Shown piece after piece: positions 7,179 through 14,329 of a stretch of 14,597 bases of DNA. The notes beneath the pieces were generated by a model. It was not told the DNA's origin and did not search any database. It saw only the letters and a program-made list of their open reading frames with translations. The position numbers and the translations under genes are program-made. The stretch spans positions 1 to 14,597 of the forward strand of contig JAEZYO010000989.1 in the NCBI GenBank assembly GCA_023419055.1, read 5' to 3'. How positions within the stretch are numbered: position 1 is the stretch's first letter; each line of letters begins with the position of its first letter. This DNA is from Pseudomonadota bacterium. Lineage in GTDB: Bacteria > Myxococcota > Polyangia > Polyangiales > Polyangiaceae.

Positions 7179-8159
7179 ATGAAAGTACTGGTGACCGGCG
7201 CGGCGGGGTACATCGGGTCGCACGCCACCCGCCGGCTGCTCGCGAGCGGGCACGACGTCGTCGCGCTCGACAACTTCAGCCGCGGGCACCGTGAGGCGCT
7301 CCCCGCCGGTATCGACTTGATCGAGACCGATCTGCGCGAGCCGGGACCCCTCGCCAAGTGGTTGGCGGAGAAGCGGGTGGAGTGCGTGATGCATTTCGCC
7401 GCTTTCGCGTACGTGGGCGAGTCGGTCGAGGACCCGCTCCTCTATTATCGGAACAACACCGAAGGCACGCTCAACCTGCTCCGCGCCGTGGCCGAGGCGG
7501 GCATCGACCGCCTGGTCTTCAGCTCGACGTGCGCGACCTACGGCGAGCCGACCCAGATGCCGATCCGGGAGGAGACGCCGCAAAATCCGATCAACCCGTA
7601 CGGCGCCTCCAAGCTCTTCTCCGAGCGGATGTTGAAGGACTACGCCGCCCGAACTCCGAATTTCTCGTGCGCGGCCTTACGCTATTTCAACGTCGCCGGT
7701 TCTGCCGAGGACGGCTCGCTCGGCGAGCACCACGACCCGGAGACGCACCTCATCCCGGTGATCCTCCAGGCGGCGCTCGGCCTGCGCGAGAAGGTGGTCG
7801 TTTTCGGCACTGATTACCCGACGCCCGACGGGACTTGCGTGCGCGACTACATTCACGTCGAGGATCTGGTCGGGGCGCACGAGTACGTGATGCAGCGGCT
7901 GACCCCGGGGTTTCACGTGTACAATCTCGGGCTCGGCCGCGGCTACAGCGTGAGCGAGATCATCGAGGCCGCGAGGAAGGTGGTGGGGCGCCCGTTTCGG
8001 GTCGACTACGGACCTCGGCGCCCGGGAGATCCACCGGAGCTCTACGCGGACGCGAGCAAGATCCTGCGGGAGCTTGGCTGGAAGGCCGAGCACACCGATC
8101 TCGAAGCCATCATCGCGAGCGCCTGGCGCTGGTTCCAAGCGCATCCGCGTGGTTACTGA
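7179..8159 (+). CDS. galE: UDP-glucose 4-epimerase
   Basis: A 326-residue extended short-chain dehydrogenase, probably interconverting UDP-glucose and UDP-galactose with bound NAD. The NAD motif GxxGxxG is GAAGYIG (7-13). The catalytic residues are Ser/Thr in FSSTCATYGEP (114-124) and Y141-x3-K145 in NPYGASK. Further GalE signatures are ALDNFSRGHREAL (29-41), YYRNNTEGTLNLL (89-101), LRYFNVAGS, DGTCVRDYIHVEDL, and GRGYSV near the C-terminus. The length is that of bacterial GalE (about 325-340). The ATG at 7179 is preceded by GGAG about 10 bases upstream. It lies 42 bases after the phosphatase and 48 before lutC, all on one strand, so co-transcription is possible. Activity on N-acetylated sugars (UDP-GlcNAc) cannot be excluded. 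Confidence 0.93.
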   Translation: MKVLVTGAAGYIGSHATRRLLASGHDVVALDNFSRGHREALPAGIDLIETDLREPGPLAKWLAEKRVECVMHFAAFAYVGESVEDPLLYYRNNTEGTLNLLRAVAEAGIDRLVFSSTCATYGEPTQMPIREETPQNPINPYGASKLFSERMLKDYAARTPNFSCAALRYFNVAGSAEDGSLGEHHDPETHLIPVILQAALGLREKVVVFGTDYPTPDGTCVRDYIHVEDLVGAHEYVMQRLTPGFHVYNLGLGRGYSVSEIIEAARKVVGRPFRVDYGPRRPGDPPELYADASKILRELGWKAEHTDLEAIIASAWRWFQAHPRGY

Positions 8160-8206
8160 CGAGCTTCTTCGACCAGGCGACGCCGGCGATTCTAAGATGA
8201 CGCCCC

Positions 8207-8893
8207 ATGGATCGGGAGTCCTTCCTCAGTAGCGTCGCCGCGCGGCTAGGCCGTCAGCGCCACCAGGCGCCCTCGACTCGAGTCGCGGTCGGGGTCCCGA
8301 GCTTCCACGGTGAAGCATCGCTCGGCGCAGATCTCGTCGAGCGCTTTGCGCTCGAGCTCGCCGCGGTGGGGGGCGAATGCGTCTCGCTCGGCGCAGGCGA
8401 GAGCGTCGGCGACGCACTTCACGCAGTGCTCGAACGCTTCGACGCCAAGCGCATCGTCACCTGGGCGCGTTCGGAGCTCTCGAGGTTCGAGCTCGCTCGG
8501 CTCTGGGCTCGCGGGGCGAGCGCTTTCCTCGATCCGGGACTTTCGAGCGAGGAAGAGCTCCGCGCCAGGCTGCTCGAGGCGGACGTCGGGATCACCGCGG
8601 TCGACTACGCGCTCGCCGAGACGGGGACACTCGTGCTTTCGGCGGCGGGCACGCGCCCGCGCGGCGTAAGCCTGCTCCCCTCTCTCCACGTGGCGCTGGT
8701 CGAGGAGCGCCAGATCGTGCCGCGCCTCGGTGACGCGCTCGCCGCGTTCTCATCGCTCGCAGAGCGGGGAGTGATGCCGTCTGCCGTGCACTTCGTGACG
8801 GGGCCCAGCCGCACCAGCGACATCGAAAACGATCTCACGATCGGGGTGCACGGGCCGGCCGCGGTGGTCGCGATCGTGAGGAGGAGCGCGTGA
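8207..8893 (+). CDS. lutC: L-lactate utilisation protein LutC (LUD domain)
   Basis: A 228-residue LUD-domain protein, a component of the LutABC iron-sulfur complex that oxidises L-lactate to pyruvate in the cytoplasm. The conserved C-terminal half is clear: GITAVDYALAETGTLVLSA (about 126-144), RGVSLLPSLHVALVEERQIV, and the ending FVTGPSRTSDIENDLTIG-VHGP, the signature of LutC/YkgG. The N-terminus (MDRESFLSSVAARLGR) also fits. It is first in a tightly packed operon and overlaps lutA by 4 bases (GTGA). A weak promoter-like pair (TTCGAC at 8168, TAAGAT at 8193, spacing 19) lies just upstream, so it may have its own start or be read through from galE. The gene order lutC-lutA-lutB differs from the Bacillus lutABC order. 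Confidence 0.9.
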   Translation: MDRESFLSSVAARLGRQRHQAPSTRVAVGVPSFHGEASLGADLVERFALELAAVGGECVSLGAGESVGDALHAVLERFDAKRIVTWARSELSRFELARLWARGASAFLDPGLSSEEELRARLLEADVGITAVDYALAETGTLVLSAAGTRPRGVSLLPSLHVALVEERQIVPRLGDALAAFSSLAERGVMPSAVHFVTGPSRTSDIENDLTIGVHGPAAVVAIVRRSA

Positions 8894-9636
8894 GAGGTCC
8901 GCGCGTCGCGCTGTTCATCACGTGCCTGGCTGATCAGATCTATCCGGAGGTCGGGCTCTCCACGCTGCGCCTCCTGAAGCGCCTGGGGTGCCGCGTGGAT
9001 TTTCCAGAGGCCCAGCTTTGCTGCGGGCAGCCAGCGTTCAACAGCGGCTACGTCGAGGAAGCGCGCGCGGTCGCGCGGAGCTTGCTCGAGGCGTTCGAGA
9101 GTGCCGAGTACGTGGTGAGCCCCTCCGGATCCTGCGCCGGGATGATCCGGCACTATTACGGCGAGCTCTTCGCGTTCGCGCCGGACCTCGCCGAACGGGC
9201 CGAGGCGCTCGCCCGGAAGACGTACGACCTCAGCCAGTTTCTCGTGCAGGTGCTCGGTGTGAGCGACGTCGGCGCGCGCTTTCCGCACCGGGTCACGTAT
9301 CACGCGTCCTGTCATGGGGCGCGCCTCCTCGGGGTGAAGGAAGAGCCGCTCGCGCTGCTCTCGAAGGTGAGCGGCCTCGAGCTCGTTCCGCTGGTTCGCT
9401 GCGAAGACTGCTGCGGCTTCGGCGGCACCTTTTCGGTGAAGCTTGCCTCGATTTCGGGCGCGATGGTGGACGAGAAGGTCGATCACGTCCTCCGCACGAA
9501 CGCGGAGTATCTCGTCGGAACGGACATGGGGTGCCTCATGAACATCTCGGGGCGGCTCGAGCGCCGTGGAGCCAAGGTCGGAGTCCTGCACCTCGCGCAG
9601 GTGCTCGACTCCGTGAAGGACGAGGCCCGCGCTTGA
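8890..9636 (+). CDS. lutA: L-lactate utilisation protein LutA (cysteine-rich CCG-domain protein)
   Basis: A 248-residue (Fe-S)-binding protein of the heterodisulfide-reductase D-like CCG family, subunit of the LutABC L-lactate oxidation complex. Two CCG-type repeats are present: LCCGQPAFNSGY (43-54) with SPSGSCAGMIRHYY (77-90), and YHASCHGARLLG (137-148) with CEDCCGFGGTFSVK (171-184). These cysteines are expected to hold Fe-S clusters. The GTG start at 8890 overlaps the lutC stop (GTGA) and gives the family N-terminus RVALFITCLADQIYPEVG. It overlaps lutB by 4 bases (TTGA at 9633-9636), so translation of the three lut genes is probably coupled. The length matches the family. Confidence 0.93.
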   Translation: MRGPRVALFITCLADQIYPEVGLSTLRLLKRLGCRVDFPEAQLCCGQPAFNSGYVEEARAVARSLLEAFESAEYVVSPSGSCAGMIRHYYGELFAFAPDLAERAEALARKTYDLSQFLVQVLGVSDVGARFPHRVTYHASCHGARLLGVKEEPLALLSKVSGLELVPLVRCEDCCGFGGTFSVKLASISGAMVDEKVDHVLRTNAEYLVGTDMGCLMNISGRLERRGAKVGVLHLAQVLDSVKDEARA

Positions 9637-11057
9637 CCGGAGAGGAAGATCTCTCGGCGCGCGCGCGGCAGGCGCTCTCCGACGACTTCTTGCGCGGCGC
9701 CGTGCGCTTCACGGTCGAGCGACTGCGCGCGGGCAAAGACAAGAGCACGCGCGCCCTCGGGCGCTGGGAGGAGTATCGAGAGCAGGGGAGGCGCGTGCGC
9801 GAGCACGTGATCGAGAACCTCGACCACTACCTCGACCGCTTTTCGAGCGCCGTCGAGGCGCGCGGCCAGCACGTGCACTTCGCCCGCGACGCGGCGGAGG
9901 CGGCGCGCATCGTGCTCGACATCGCCGAGCGAAAGGGCGCGAAGCTCGTCGCGAAGAGCAAGAGCATGGTCTCCGAAGAGGTGGAGATCAATCATCGCCT
10001 GGCCGAGGCCGGCATCGAAGCGCTCGAGACGGATCTCGGCGAGTGGATCATCCAGCTCGCGCACGAGGCGCCCTCGCACCTCATCATCCCCGCCATCCAC
10101 AAGAACCGGCACCAGGTGCGAGCGTTGTTCGAGGCCGAGAGCGGCGTCGAGCTGTCTCCGGAGACGCGCGTCCTCGCGGCGCACGCCAGGCGTCGCTTGC
10201 GTGAAGGCTTCGCGCGCGCCGACATCGGCATGACCGGCTGCAACTTCGGCATCGCCGAGACCGGCAGCGTCGTGCTCTTCACGAACGAAGGCAATGGCAG
10301 GATGGTAACCACGCTGCCGCGCACGCACATCGTCATGATGGGCATGGAGCGGCTGCTCCCGAGCTTCGCCGATCTCGAGTTGATGGCGAACCTCTTGCCG
10401 AGGAGCGCCACGGGGCAGAAGCTCACCACCTACGTCAACGTGCTCTCGGGTGCGCGCCGCGAGGGTGAGGCCGACGGAGCGCGCGAGATGCACGTCGTCA
10501 TTCTGGACAACGGCCGCTCTCGGCAGCTGGGCGACCCCGAGTTTCAGGCGATCTTGCACTGCATCCGCTGCGGCGCCTGTTTGAACGTGTGCCCGGTGTA
10601 CCGGCAAATCGGCGGGCACGCCTACGGGTCGGTGTACTCCGGGCCCATCGGGGCGGTCCTCACGCCGCGCCTGTCCGACGACGCGAGATCCCGCGAGCTG
10701 GCGGACGCCTCGAGCTTGTGCGGCGCCTGCTCGGAAGCGTGCCCGGTCAAGATCCCGCTGCACGACATGCTCGTCCACCAGCGCCGCCAAAACGTGGAGC
10801 GCCGGCCGCGGCTGACGCTCGAGCGCCTGGCGTTTCGTAGCTGGGCGCTTCTGTTCTCGAGCCCTTGGCTCTATCGTTGGGGAATGCGCTTGGGTCGTAC
10901 GTTGAGCAGGCTCTTGTTCGGCAAGGCGGCGCCACGGCGCTTGCCGGTCTTGCCCGCGGCGGACGCCTGGGCGCGCTACCGCACGCTGCCGCTCCCCGCG
11001 GAGCAGAGCTTCCGCGAGCGCCTGCGCTCCCAGCAAAAGAACGACGAGGAAGGATGA
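9633..11057 (+). CDS. lutB: L-lactate utilisation iron-sulfur protein LutB
   Basis: A 474-residue LUD/ferredoxin protein, the largest subunit of the LutABC complex. Residues about 65-300 form a LUD domain (TGCNFGIAETGSVVLFTNEG at 201-220, THIVMMGMERLLPSF). Two 4Fe-4S motifs follow: C310-x2-C313-x2-C316-x3-C320-P, and C363-x2-C366-x3-C370-P. The C-terminal tail (SPWLYRWGMRLG..., LPVLPAADAWARYRTLP) is the DUF3390-like end of the family. The start was set to TTG 9633, which overlaps the lutA stop as TTGA, has GAGG 7 bases upstream, and gives a length close to Bacillus LutB. The frame stays open upstream to 8988, but that part lies entirely over lutA and is only a GC-rich frame extension. It overlaps the next gene by 4 bases (ATGA). 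Confidence 0.92.
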   Translation: MTGEEDLSARARQALSDDFLRGAVRFTVERLRAGKDKSTRALGRWEEYREQGRRVREHVIENLDHYLDRFSSAVEARGQHVHFARDAAEAARIVLDIAERKGAKLVAKSKSMVSEEVEINHRLAEAGIEALETDLGEWIIQLAHEAPSHLIIPAIHKNRHQVRALFEAESGVELSPETRVLAAHARRRLREGFARADIGMTGCNFGIAETGSVVLFTNEGNGRMVTTLPRTHIVMMGMERLLPSFADLELMANLLPRSATGQKLTTYVNVLSGARREGEADGAREMHVVILDNGRSRQLGDPEFQAILHCIRCGACLNVCPVYRQIGGHAYGSVYSGPIGAVLTPRLSDDARSRELADASSLCGACSEACPVKIPLHDMLVHQRRQNVERRPRLTLERLAFRSWALLFSSPWLYRWGMRLGRTLSRLLFGKAAPRRLPVLPAADAWARYRTLPLPAEQSFRERLRSQQKNDEEG

Positions 11058-11908
11058 AACTCTTTCGATTCGGCCCGAAGGGCGGCGAGCGCCCGGGGCT
11101 CTTGGTGGACGGCATCGGTCGCATCGACGTTTCCGGCTTCGGCGAGGACTACGACGAGGGCTTCTTCGCGAGCGGCGGGATCACGCGGCTCTCGCGCTGG
11201 TACACGCTGAACGCCGCGCGTTGTCCGCGGGTGGGCGCCGACGAGCGCACCGGGGCGCCCCTGCGGCGCCCGAGCAAGATCGTGTGCATCGGCCGCAACT
11301 ACCGCGCGCACGCCGCCGAGACCGGGGGTGAGGTCCCGAGCGAGCCGATGATCTTCCTCAAGGCTCCGAGCGCGCTCTCGGGGCCCTACGACGACGTCGT
11401 CATCCCGCGGGGTGCGACGCAGATGGACTACGAGGTGGAGCTCGCGGTCGTGATCGGGCGGAGCGCGCGCTATGTCTCGAAGGAGGACGCGCTCGACTAC
11501 GTAGCGGGTTACACGCTGATGAACGACTACACCGAGCGTGCCTTCCAGCGAGACCGCGGCGGCCAATGGACGAAGGGCAAGAGCTCGGACACCTTCGCTC
11601 CGCTCGGCCCGCTCTTGCTCTCGAGCGAAGAGATCGCTCCCGAGGACGTGACGCTCTACCTCGGCGTGAACGGGGAAGAGCGACAGCGCGCCTCGACGAG
11701 CGACATGATCTTCGACGTGCCGACCCTGATCGCCTACGTGAGCGAGTTCATGACGCTGCTTCCCGGTGACGTCTTGAGCACCGGCACGCCGGAGGGCGTG
11801 GGATTCGGCCGCACGCCTAAGGCTTTTTTGCAGCCGGGTGACGTGGTGGAGTACGGAGGCGATGGCCTCGGTCAGGCGCGTCAGAACCTGGTCGCGTTCG
11901 ACGGGTAG
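11054..11908 (+). CDS. Fumarylacetoacetate hydrolase family enzyme, likely 2,4-diketo-3-deoxy-L-sugar acid hydrolase
   Basis: A 284-residue FAH-family C-C bond hydrolase. Metal ligands of the family are visible: E127-x-E129 in DYEVELAVVIG and D158 in LMNDYTERAFQ. Also present are IGRNYRAHAAETG (79-91), RGGQWTKGKSSDTFAPLGP (168-186), MIFDVPTLIAYVSEFMTLLPGD and STGTPEGVGFG. The ERAFQ-RGGQWTKGKS segment is what I associate with 2,4-diketo-3-deoxy-L-fuconate / L-rhamnonate hydrolases, which yield pyruvate plus L-lactate; ureidoglycolate-lyase-type annotations share it. ATG 11054 overlaps the lutB stop by 4 bases (ATGA) with AGGAAGG upstream; the open frame extends back to 10865 only over lutB. 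Co-translation with lutB strongly suggests its product feeds the Lut complex. The exact substrate is inferred. Confidence 0.87.
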   Translation: MKLFRFGPKGGERPGLLVDGIGRIDVSGFGEDYDEGFFASGGITRLSRWYTLNAARCPRVGADERTGAPLRRPSKIVCIGRNYRAHAAETGGEVPSEPMIFLKAPSALSGPYDDVVIPRGATQMDYEVELAVVIGRSARYVSKEDALDYVAGYTLMNDYTERAFQRDRGGQWTKGKSSDTFAPLGPLLLSSEEIAPEDVTLYLGVNGEERQRASTSDMIFDVPTLIAYVSEFMTLLPGDVLSTGTPEGVGFGRTPKAFLQPGDVVEYGGDGLGQARQNLVAFDG

Positions 11909-11925
11909 ACGTCACGGCGGGGTGC

Positions 11926-11953
11926 TTTACACGGCGCGGGGCGGTCTTACCCT
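11926..11953 (+). promoter_or_regulatory. Possible promoter of the LuxR-type regulator gene
   Basis: TTTACA (11926-11931) matches 5 of 6 -35 consensus bases and is followed after 16 bp by TACCCT (11948-11953), a partial -10. Initiation near 11960 would leave a leader of about 24 bases before the GTG start. It lies in the 75-base gap after the hydrolase gene. Confidence 0.35.
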
Positions 11954-11983
11954 GTTGGTCTGGGCCCGAAAGCTCCCCACCGC

Positions 11984-12580
11984 GTGCTGGTCGTCGCCGA
12001 GAGCCCGCTCTTCCGAAGCGGACTTTCGGCGGCTTTGTCGCGCGCGCCGGAGCTCGAGGTCGTGGAAGAGCGCGCTTCACTCGAGACCGCTTCGCTCGCC
12101 GGAGACGCGGAGCTCGTCGTCTGGGAGCTTGCGAGCGTGGACTCGGCCACGCTCGGGCGCGTCGCGGATTTGCTCGACGTGACCGCCGCCGTCTTCCTCG
12201 TGGGCTCGGAGGCCGGCGTCTCCGAGCTCGTGCGTGCCGGCGCGCGCGCCGTGCTGTTTCGAGATACGGAGGCTGAGCGGCTTCACCGCGCGTGCTCGGC
12301 CGTCCTCGCTGGGCTCAGCGTCTTCGACGCGGGGGTGGTGGAGTTTTTGGTGGAGCCCCGGCGGGCGGAAGCGCCGTCCGGCGTCGAGCTCACGCCTCGT
12401 GAGCAGGAGGTGCTCGGGCTCCTGGCGGAGGGACTCTCCAACAAGCTCATCGCCGCGCGGCTCGGCATCAGCGAGCACACTGCGAAGTTTCACGTGAACG
12501 CGCTGCTCGACAAGCTGGGCGCGGAGACTCGCACCGAAGCGGTCGTCACCGCCGCCCGTCGCGGGCTGCTCATGTTCTAG
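11984..12580 (+). CDS. NarL/LuxR-family regulator with degenerate receiver domain
   Basis: A 198-residue protein with the layout of a NarL-type response regulator. Residues 1-112 resemble a receiver (VVAESPLFRSGLSAALSR; AGARAVLFRDTEAERL). Residues 136-187 are the LuxR helix-turn-helix (LTPREQEVLGLLAEGLSNKL, IAARLGISEHTAKFHVNALL). The phosphorylation site is not conserved: the acidic pair usually in VVDDH reads A5-E6, the phosphoacceptor Asp is replaced by Glu48 (LVVWELA), and the conserved Lys is Arg93 (LFRD). It is therefore probably not switched by a standard histidine kinase; the DNA-binding half is intact, including the TAKFHV recognition helix. The GTG at 11984 starts two residues inside the usual receiver N-terminus, and I see no ATG, GTG or TTG upstream in the 42 bases of frame that I read, so the true start may be a rare codon such as CTG 11960. 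Targets are unknown. Confidence 0.85.
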   Translation: MLVVAESPLFRSGLSAALSRAPELEVVEERASLETASLAGDAELVVWELASVDSATLGRVADLLDVTAAVFLVGSEAGVSELVRAGARAVLFRDTEAERLHRACSAVLAGLSVFDAGVVEFLVEPRRAEAPSGVELTPREQEVLGLLAEGLSNKLIAARLGISEHTAKFHVNALLDKLGAETRTEAVVTAARRGLLMF

Positions 12581-12647
12581 GTGCTTGCCGCTTCGGAGTC
12601 GCTTCCGCGGGTGACGACGCCGGGGCGGCGTGGCAAGGTGCGCTCCG

Positions 12648-13322
12648 ATGAAGCCCGGGCACGTATTTCTCTGCCTCCTCGTCGGAGCCGTTGCGTGCGG
12701 CCGTGGGCTCCCGAGCTCGACTTCGCTCGGGGGAAAGCTCGATGACGAGGCGCTGCAGGCGCCGCCTCCGGATCGGCGTGCGAAGACCGACGGGGAGGGG
12801 GACGCTGGCGCGAGTGAAGCGGAGGTGAAGGCGCCGCCCAAGGTGGCAGACGCGGGCCCGCCTCCGGACGCTGCGGTCGCGGAGAAGTCCGAGCCGACCG
12901 ACGCGGGGGCTCCGACCGGGAGCGACGCGGGCGCCGTCGCGAAATGGGCAGGCGAGTACGTGGGGAGCGATCTCACGACCACGCGCTTCGAAGGCATGCC
13001 CGAGCGCGTCCAACCCGACGACAAGGCACGCACGAAGGTGGAGGAGCCGAAGGCTGGGCATGTCGTCCTGATCGTGGTCGACAGCTCGAACGGCACGCCG
13101 CTCTGCAGCCTGGACGCGGACGCGACGGGGACGACCGCCACCATCCGCGCGGATCAGAGCTGCTTCGCGAGCGAGGGGATGACCGCGAGCGTCACCGACG
13201 GCAACGCTCGGCTCGAGGGGGACCGACTGATCTTCGACGTTCAGATCGCGGTCGAGGTCGACGCGGGAGACGTCTCGATGTCCGGCGAAATTGCCTACCA
13301 TTTCGACGGCAAGCGGCGCTGA
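12648..13322 (+). CDS. Hypothetical lipoprotein with Asp-Ala-Gly-rich linker
   Basis: A 224-residue protein that I do not recognise. Residues 1-17 are a lipoprotein signal (MKPGHVFLCLLVGAVAC): two charged or polar residues, a hydrophobic core, and Cys17 after AVA, giving a slightly atypical lipobox. Residues about 18-105 are low complexity, rich in Pro, Ala, Asp and Glu, with repeated DAG units (five DAG motifs in all); such linkers are common in Myxococcota secreted and lipid-anchored proteins. Residues about 106-224 look like one beta-rich domain (WAGEYVGSDLTTTRFEG, HVVLIVVDSSNGTPLCSLDA, IRADQSCFASEGMTASVTDG, ending GEIAYHFDGKRR), resembling small ligand-binding or storage-type folds with two cysteines (in PLCSLD and QSCFAS) that could form a disulfide. 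The ATG at 12648 has AAGGTG 7 bases upstream and gives the signal peptide; an in-frame ATG at 12630 would place six residues before it. A hairpin with a U-rich tail follows the stop. Confidence 0.72.
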   Translation: MKPGHVFLCLLVGAVACGRGLPSSTSLGGKLDDEALQAPPPDRRAKTDGEGDAGASEAEVKAPPKVADAGPPPDAAVAEKSEPTDAGAPTGSDAGAVAKWAGEYVGSDLTTTRFEGMPERVQPDDKARTKVEEPKAGHVVLIVVDSSNGTPLCSLDADATGTTATIRADQSCFASEGMTASVTDGNARLEGDRLIFDVQIAVEVDAGDVSMSGEIAYHFDGKRR

Positions 13323-13345
13323 CCCGGTCGTGCGAGCGGGTGTGA

Positions 13346-13369
13346 CCTGCCCGTTCGGGTAGGTTGTCT
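13346..13369 (+). terminator. Candidate rho-independent terminator after the lipoprotein gene
   Basis: CCTGCCC (13346-13352) and GGGTAGG (13357-13363) form a 7-bp stem (one G-U) around a GTTC tetraloop, followed by TTGTCT (13364-13369). An A-T pair (13345/13364) can extend the stem. It lies 23 bases past the lipoprotein stop and separates it from the protease pair. The T run is broken by a G and a C. Confidence 0.45.
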
Positions 13370-13400
13370 CCCGCCCGATCGAGCGATGTTGCAGAGGCGG

Positions 13401-13420
13401 CGAGGGGCTTAAGTTCCTCG
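13401..13420. repeat. Imperfect 20-bp palindrome before the first protease gene
   Basis: The 20 bases at 13401-13420 begin CGAGG and end CCTCG around a central CTTAAG; 16 of 20 positions are self-complementary. It ends 2 bases before the ATG at 13423, so it may be an operator or mRNA hairpin covering the translation start. Confidence 0.35.
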
Positions 13421-13422
13421 AC

Positions 13423-14316
13423 ATGTCGATAAGCGTGATCGAGTTGTCGGACGCGCTCGCGGGAGCCGTCGAGCGAGCCGAGCTCAGCGTGGTGCGTGTG
13501 GACGGTGGCCGGCGCCGGGCACTGAGCGGCACCGTCTTCACCGACGACGGAGTGATCGTGACGGCGCTCCACGGCCTCGAGCGTGAGGAGGGCATCGAGG
13601 TCTTCGACGGCGCGGAGCGAGTAACGGCGCGCTGGGTCGGCGCGGAGCCAGCGCTCGATCTCGCCGTGCTGCGCGCGGAGCGGCCCGTCGGAAAAGTGCC
13701 CGAGTTTGCCTCCGAGGCCGAGCTCCGGCGCGGGCAGCTTTCGCTGTCCGTGAGTCGGCCGGGGCGCACGCCGCGCGTCGCGCTGGGCGTCATTTCTGGG
13801 CTCTCGGGTGAGTGGCGAGCTCCCCGGGGGGCCAAGGTGTCGCGTTACGTCGAGCTCGGGCTCCCGATCGAGGCCGGGTTTTCCGGCGGGCTCGCCGTCG
13901 ACGCTCGCGGGCTCGCGCTCGGGGTCGGCATGGCCGGGATCTTGCGGGCAACCGCGCTCGTGCTCACCCGTCAAACGCTCGACCGTGTCGTCGGTAGCCT
14001 GCTCGAACACGGCCGCGTGCAGCGGGCTTACCTCGGTGTGAGTAGCCAGCCGGTGCGTCTACCCGCGACGCTCGCCGAGAAGACGGGGCAACGCGTGGCC
14101 TTGCTCGTGGCGGGCGTAGAGCCGGGCGGTCCTGCCGAGCGAGCCGGGCTTGGCTTGGGCGACGTCTTGTTCGAAGCCTCGGGCGCGCGCCTCACGAGTA
14201 TCGAGGATCTCTTCGGAGTGCTCGAGCCGGAGCGCATCGATCAACCGCTCTCACTCCGCATTCTTCGCGCAGGCAGCGAGCAATCGATCACCGTCACGCC
14301 CCAAGCGCGCCCCTGA
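13423..14316 (+). CDS. HtrA/DegP-like trypsin-family serine protease with PDZ domain, no signal peptide
   Basis: A 297-residue S1C-type protease. The N-terminal trypsin-like domain (about 15-190) keeps a catalytic triad: H50 in VTALHGLE, D79 in [11 protein letters not shown], and S154 in [10 protein letters not shown]. The usual forms are TNxHVV and GNSGGPLV, so the oxyanion-loop Asn is Phe here and the Pro after GG is lost. A PDZ domain follows (about 195-292: [48 protein letters not shown]). There is no signal peptide or membrane segment at the start ([20 protein letters not shown]), so it should be cytoplasmic, unlike standard DegP/DegS/HtrA. The ATG at 13423 follows a palindrome (13401-13420) that contains the only purine-rich stretch, so the ribosome binding site is unclear. 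A second HtrA-like gene starts 14 bases after its stop. The activity is plausible but altered. Confidence 0.83.
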   Translation: MSISVIELSDALAGAVERAELSVVRVDGGRRRALSGTVFTDDGVIVTALHGLEREEGIEVFDGAERVTARWVGAEPALDLAVLRAERPVGKVPEFASEAELRRGQLSLSVSRPGRTPRVALGVISGLSGEWRAPRGAKVSRYVELGLPIEAGFSGGLAVDARGLALGVGMAGILRATALVLTRQTLDRVVGSLLEHGRVQRAYLGVSSQPVRLPATLAEKTGQRVALLVAGVEPGGPAERAGLGLGDVLFEASGARLTSIEDLFGVLEPERIDQPLSLRILRAGSEQSITVTPQARP

Positions 14317-14329
14317 GCTCGGAGTCACC

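Noticed and set aside
6375..7583. Minus-strand open frame of 402 codons opposite the phosphatase and galE
   Set aside because: No family resemblance; it is the antisense of two well-supported genes.
8988..9632. N-terminal extension of lutB to give a 689-residue protein
   Set aside because: The extension overlaps lutA completely, is Arg/Gly-rich, and the TTG at 9633 gives a standard LutB length and N-terminus.
9483..11036. Minus-strand open frame of 517 codons opposite lutB
   Set aside because: The sequence mirrors lutB codon structure and has no motif; lutB itself has intact ferredoxin and LUD motifs.
12570..13835. Minus-strand open frame of 421 codons opposite the lipoprotein and the first protease
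   Set aside because: Ser/Arg/Pro-rich composition typical of antisense frames; the plus-strand genes have a signal peptide and a catalytic triad.
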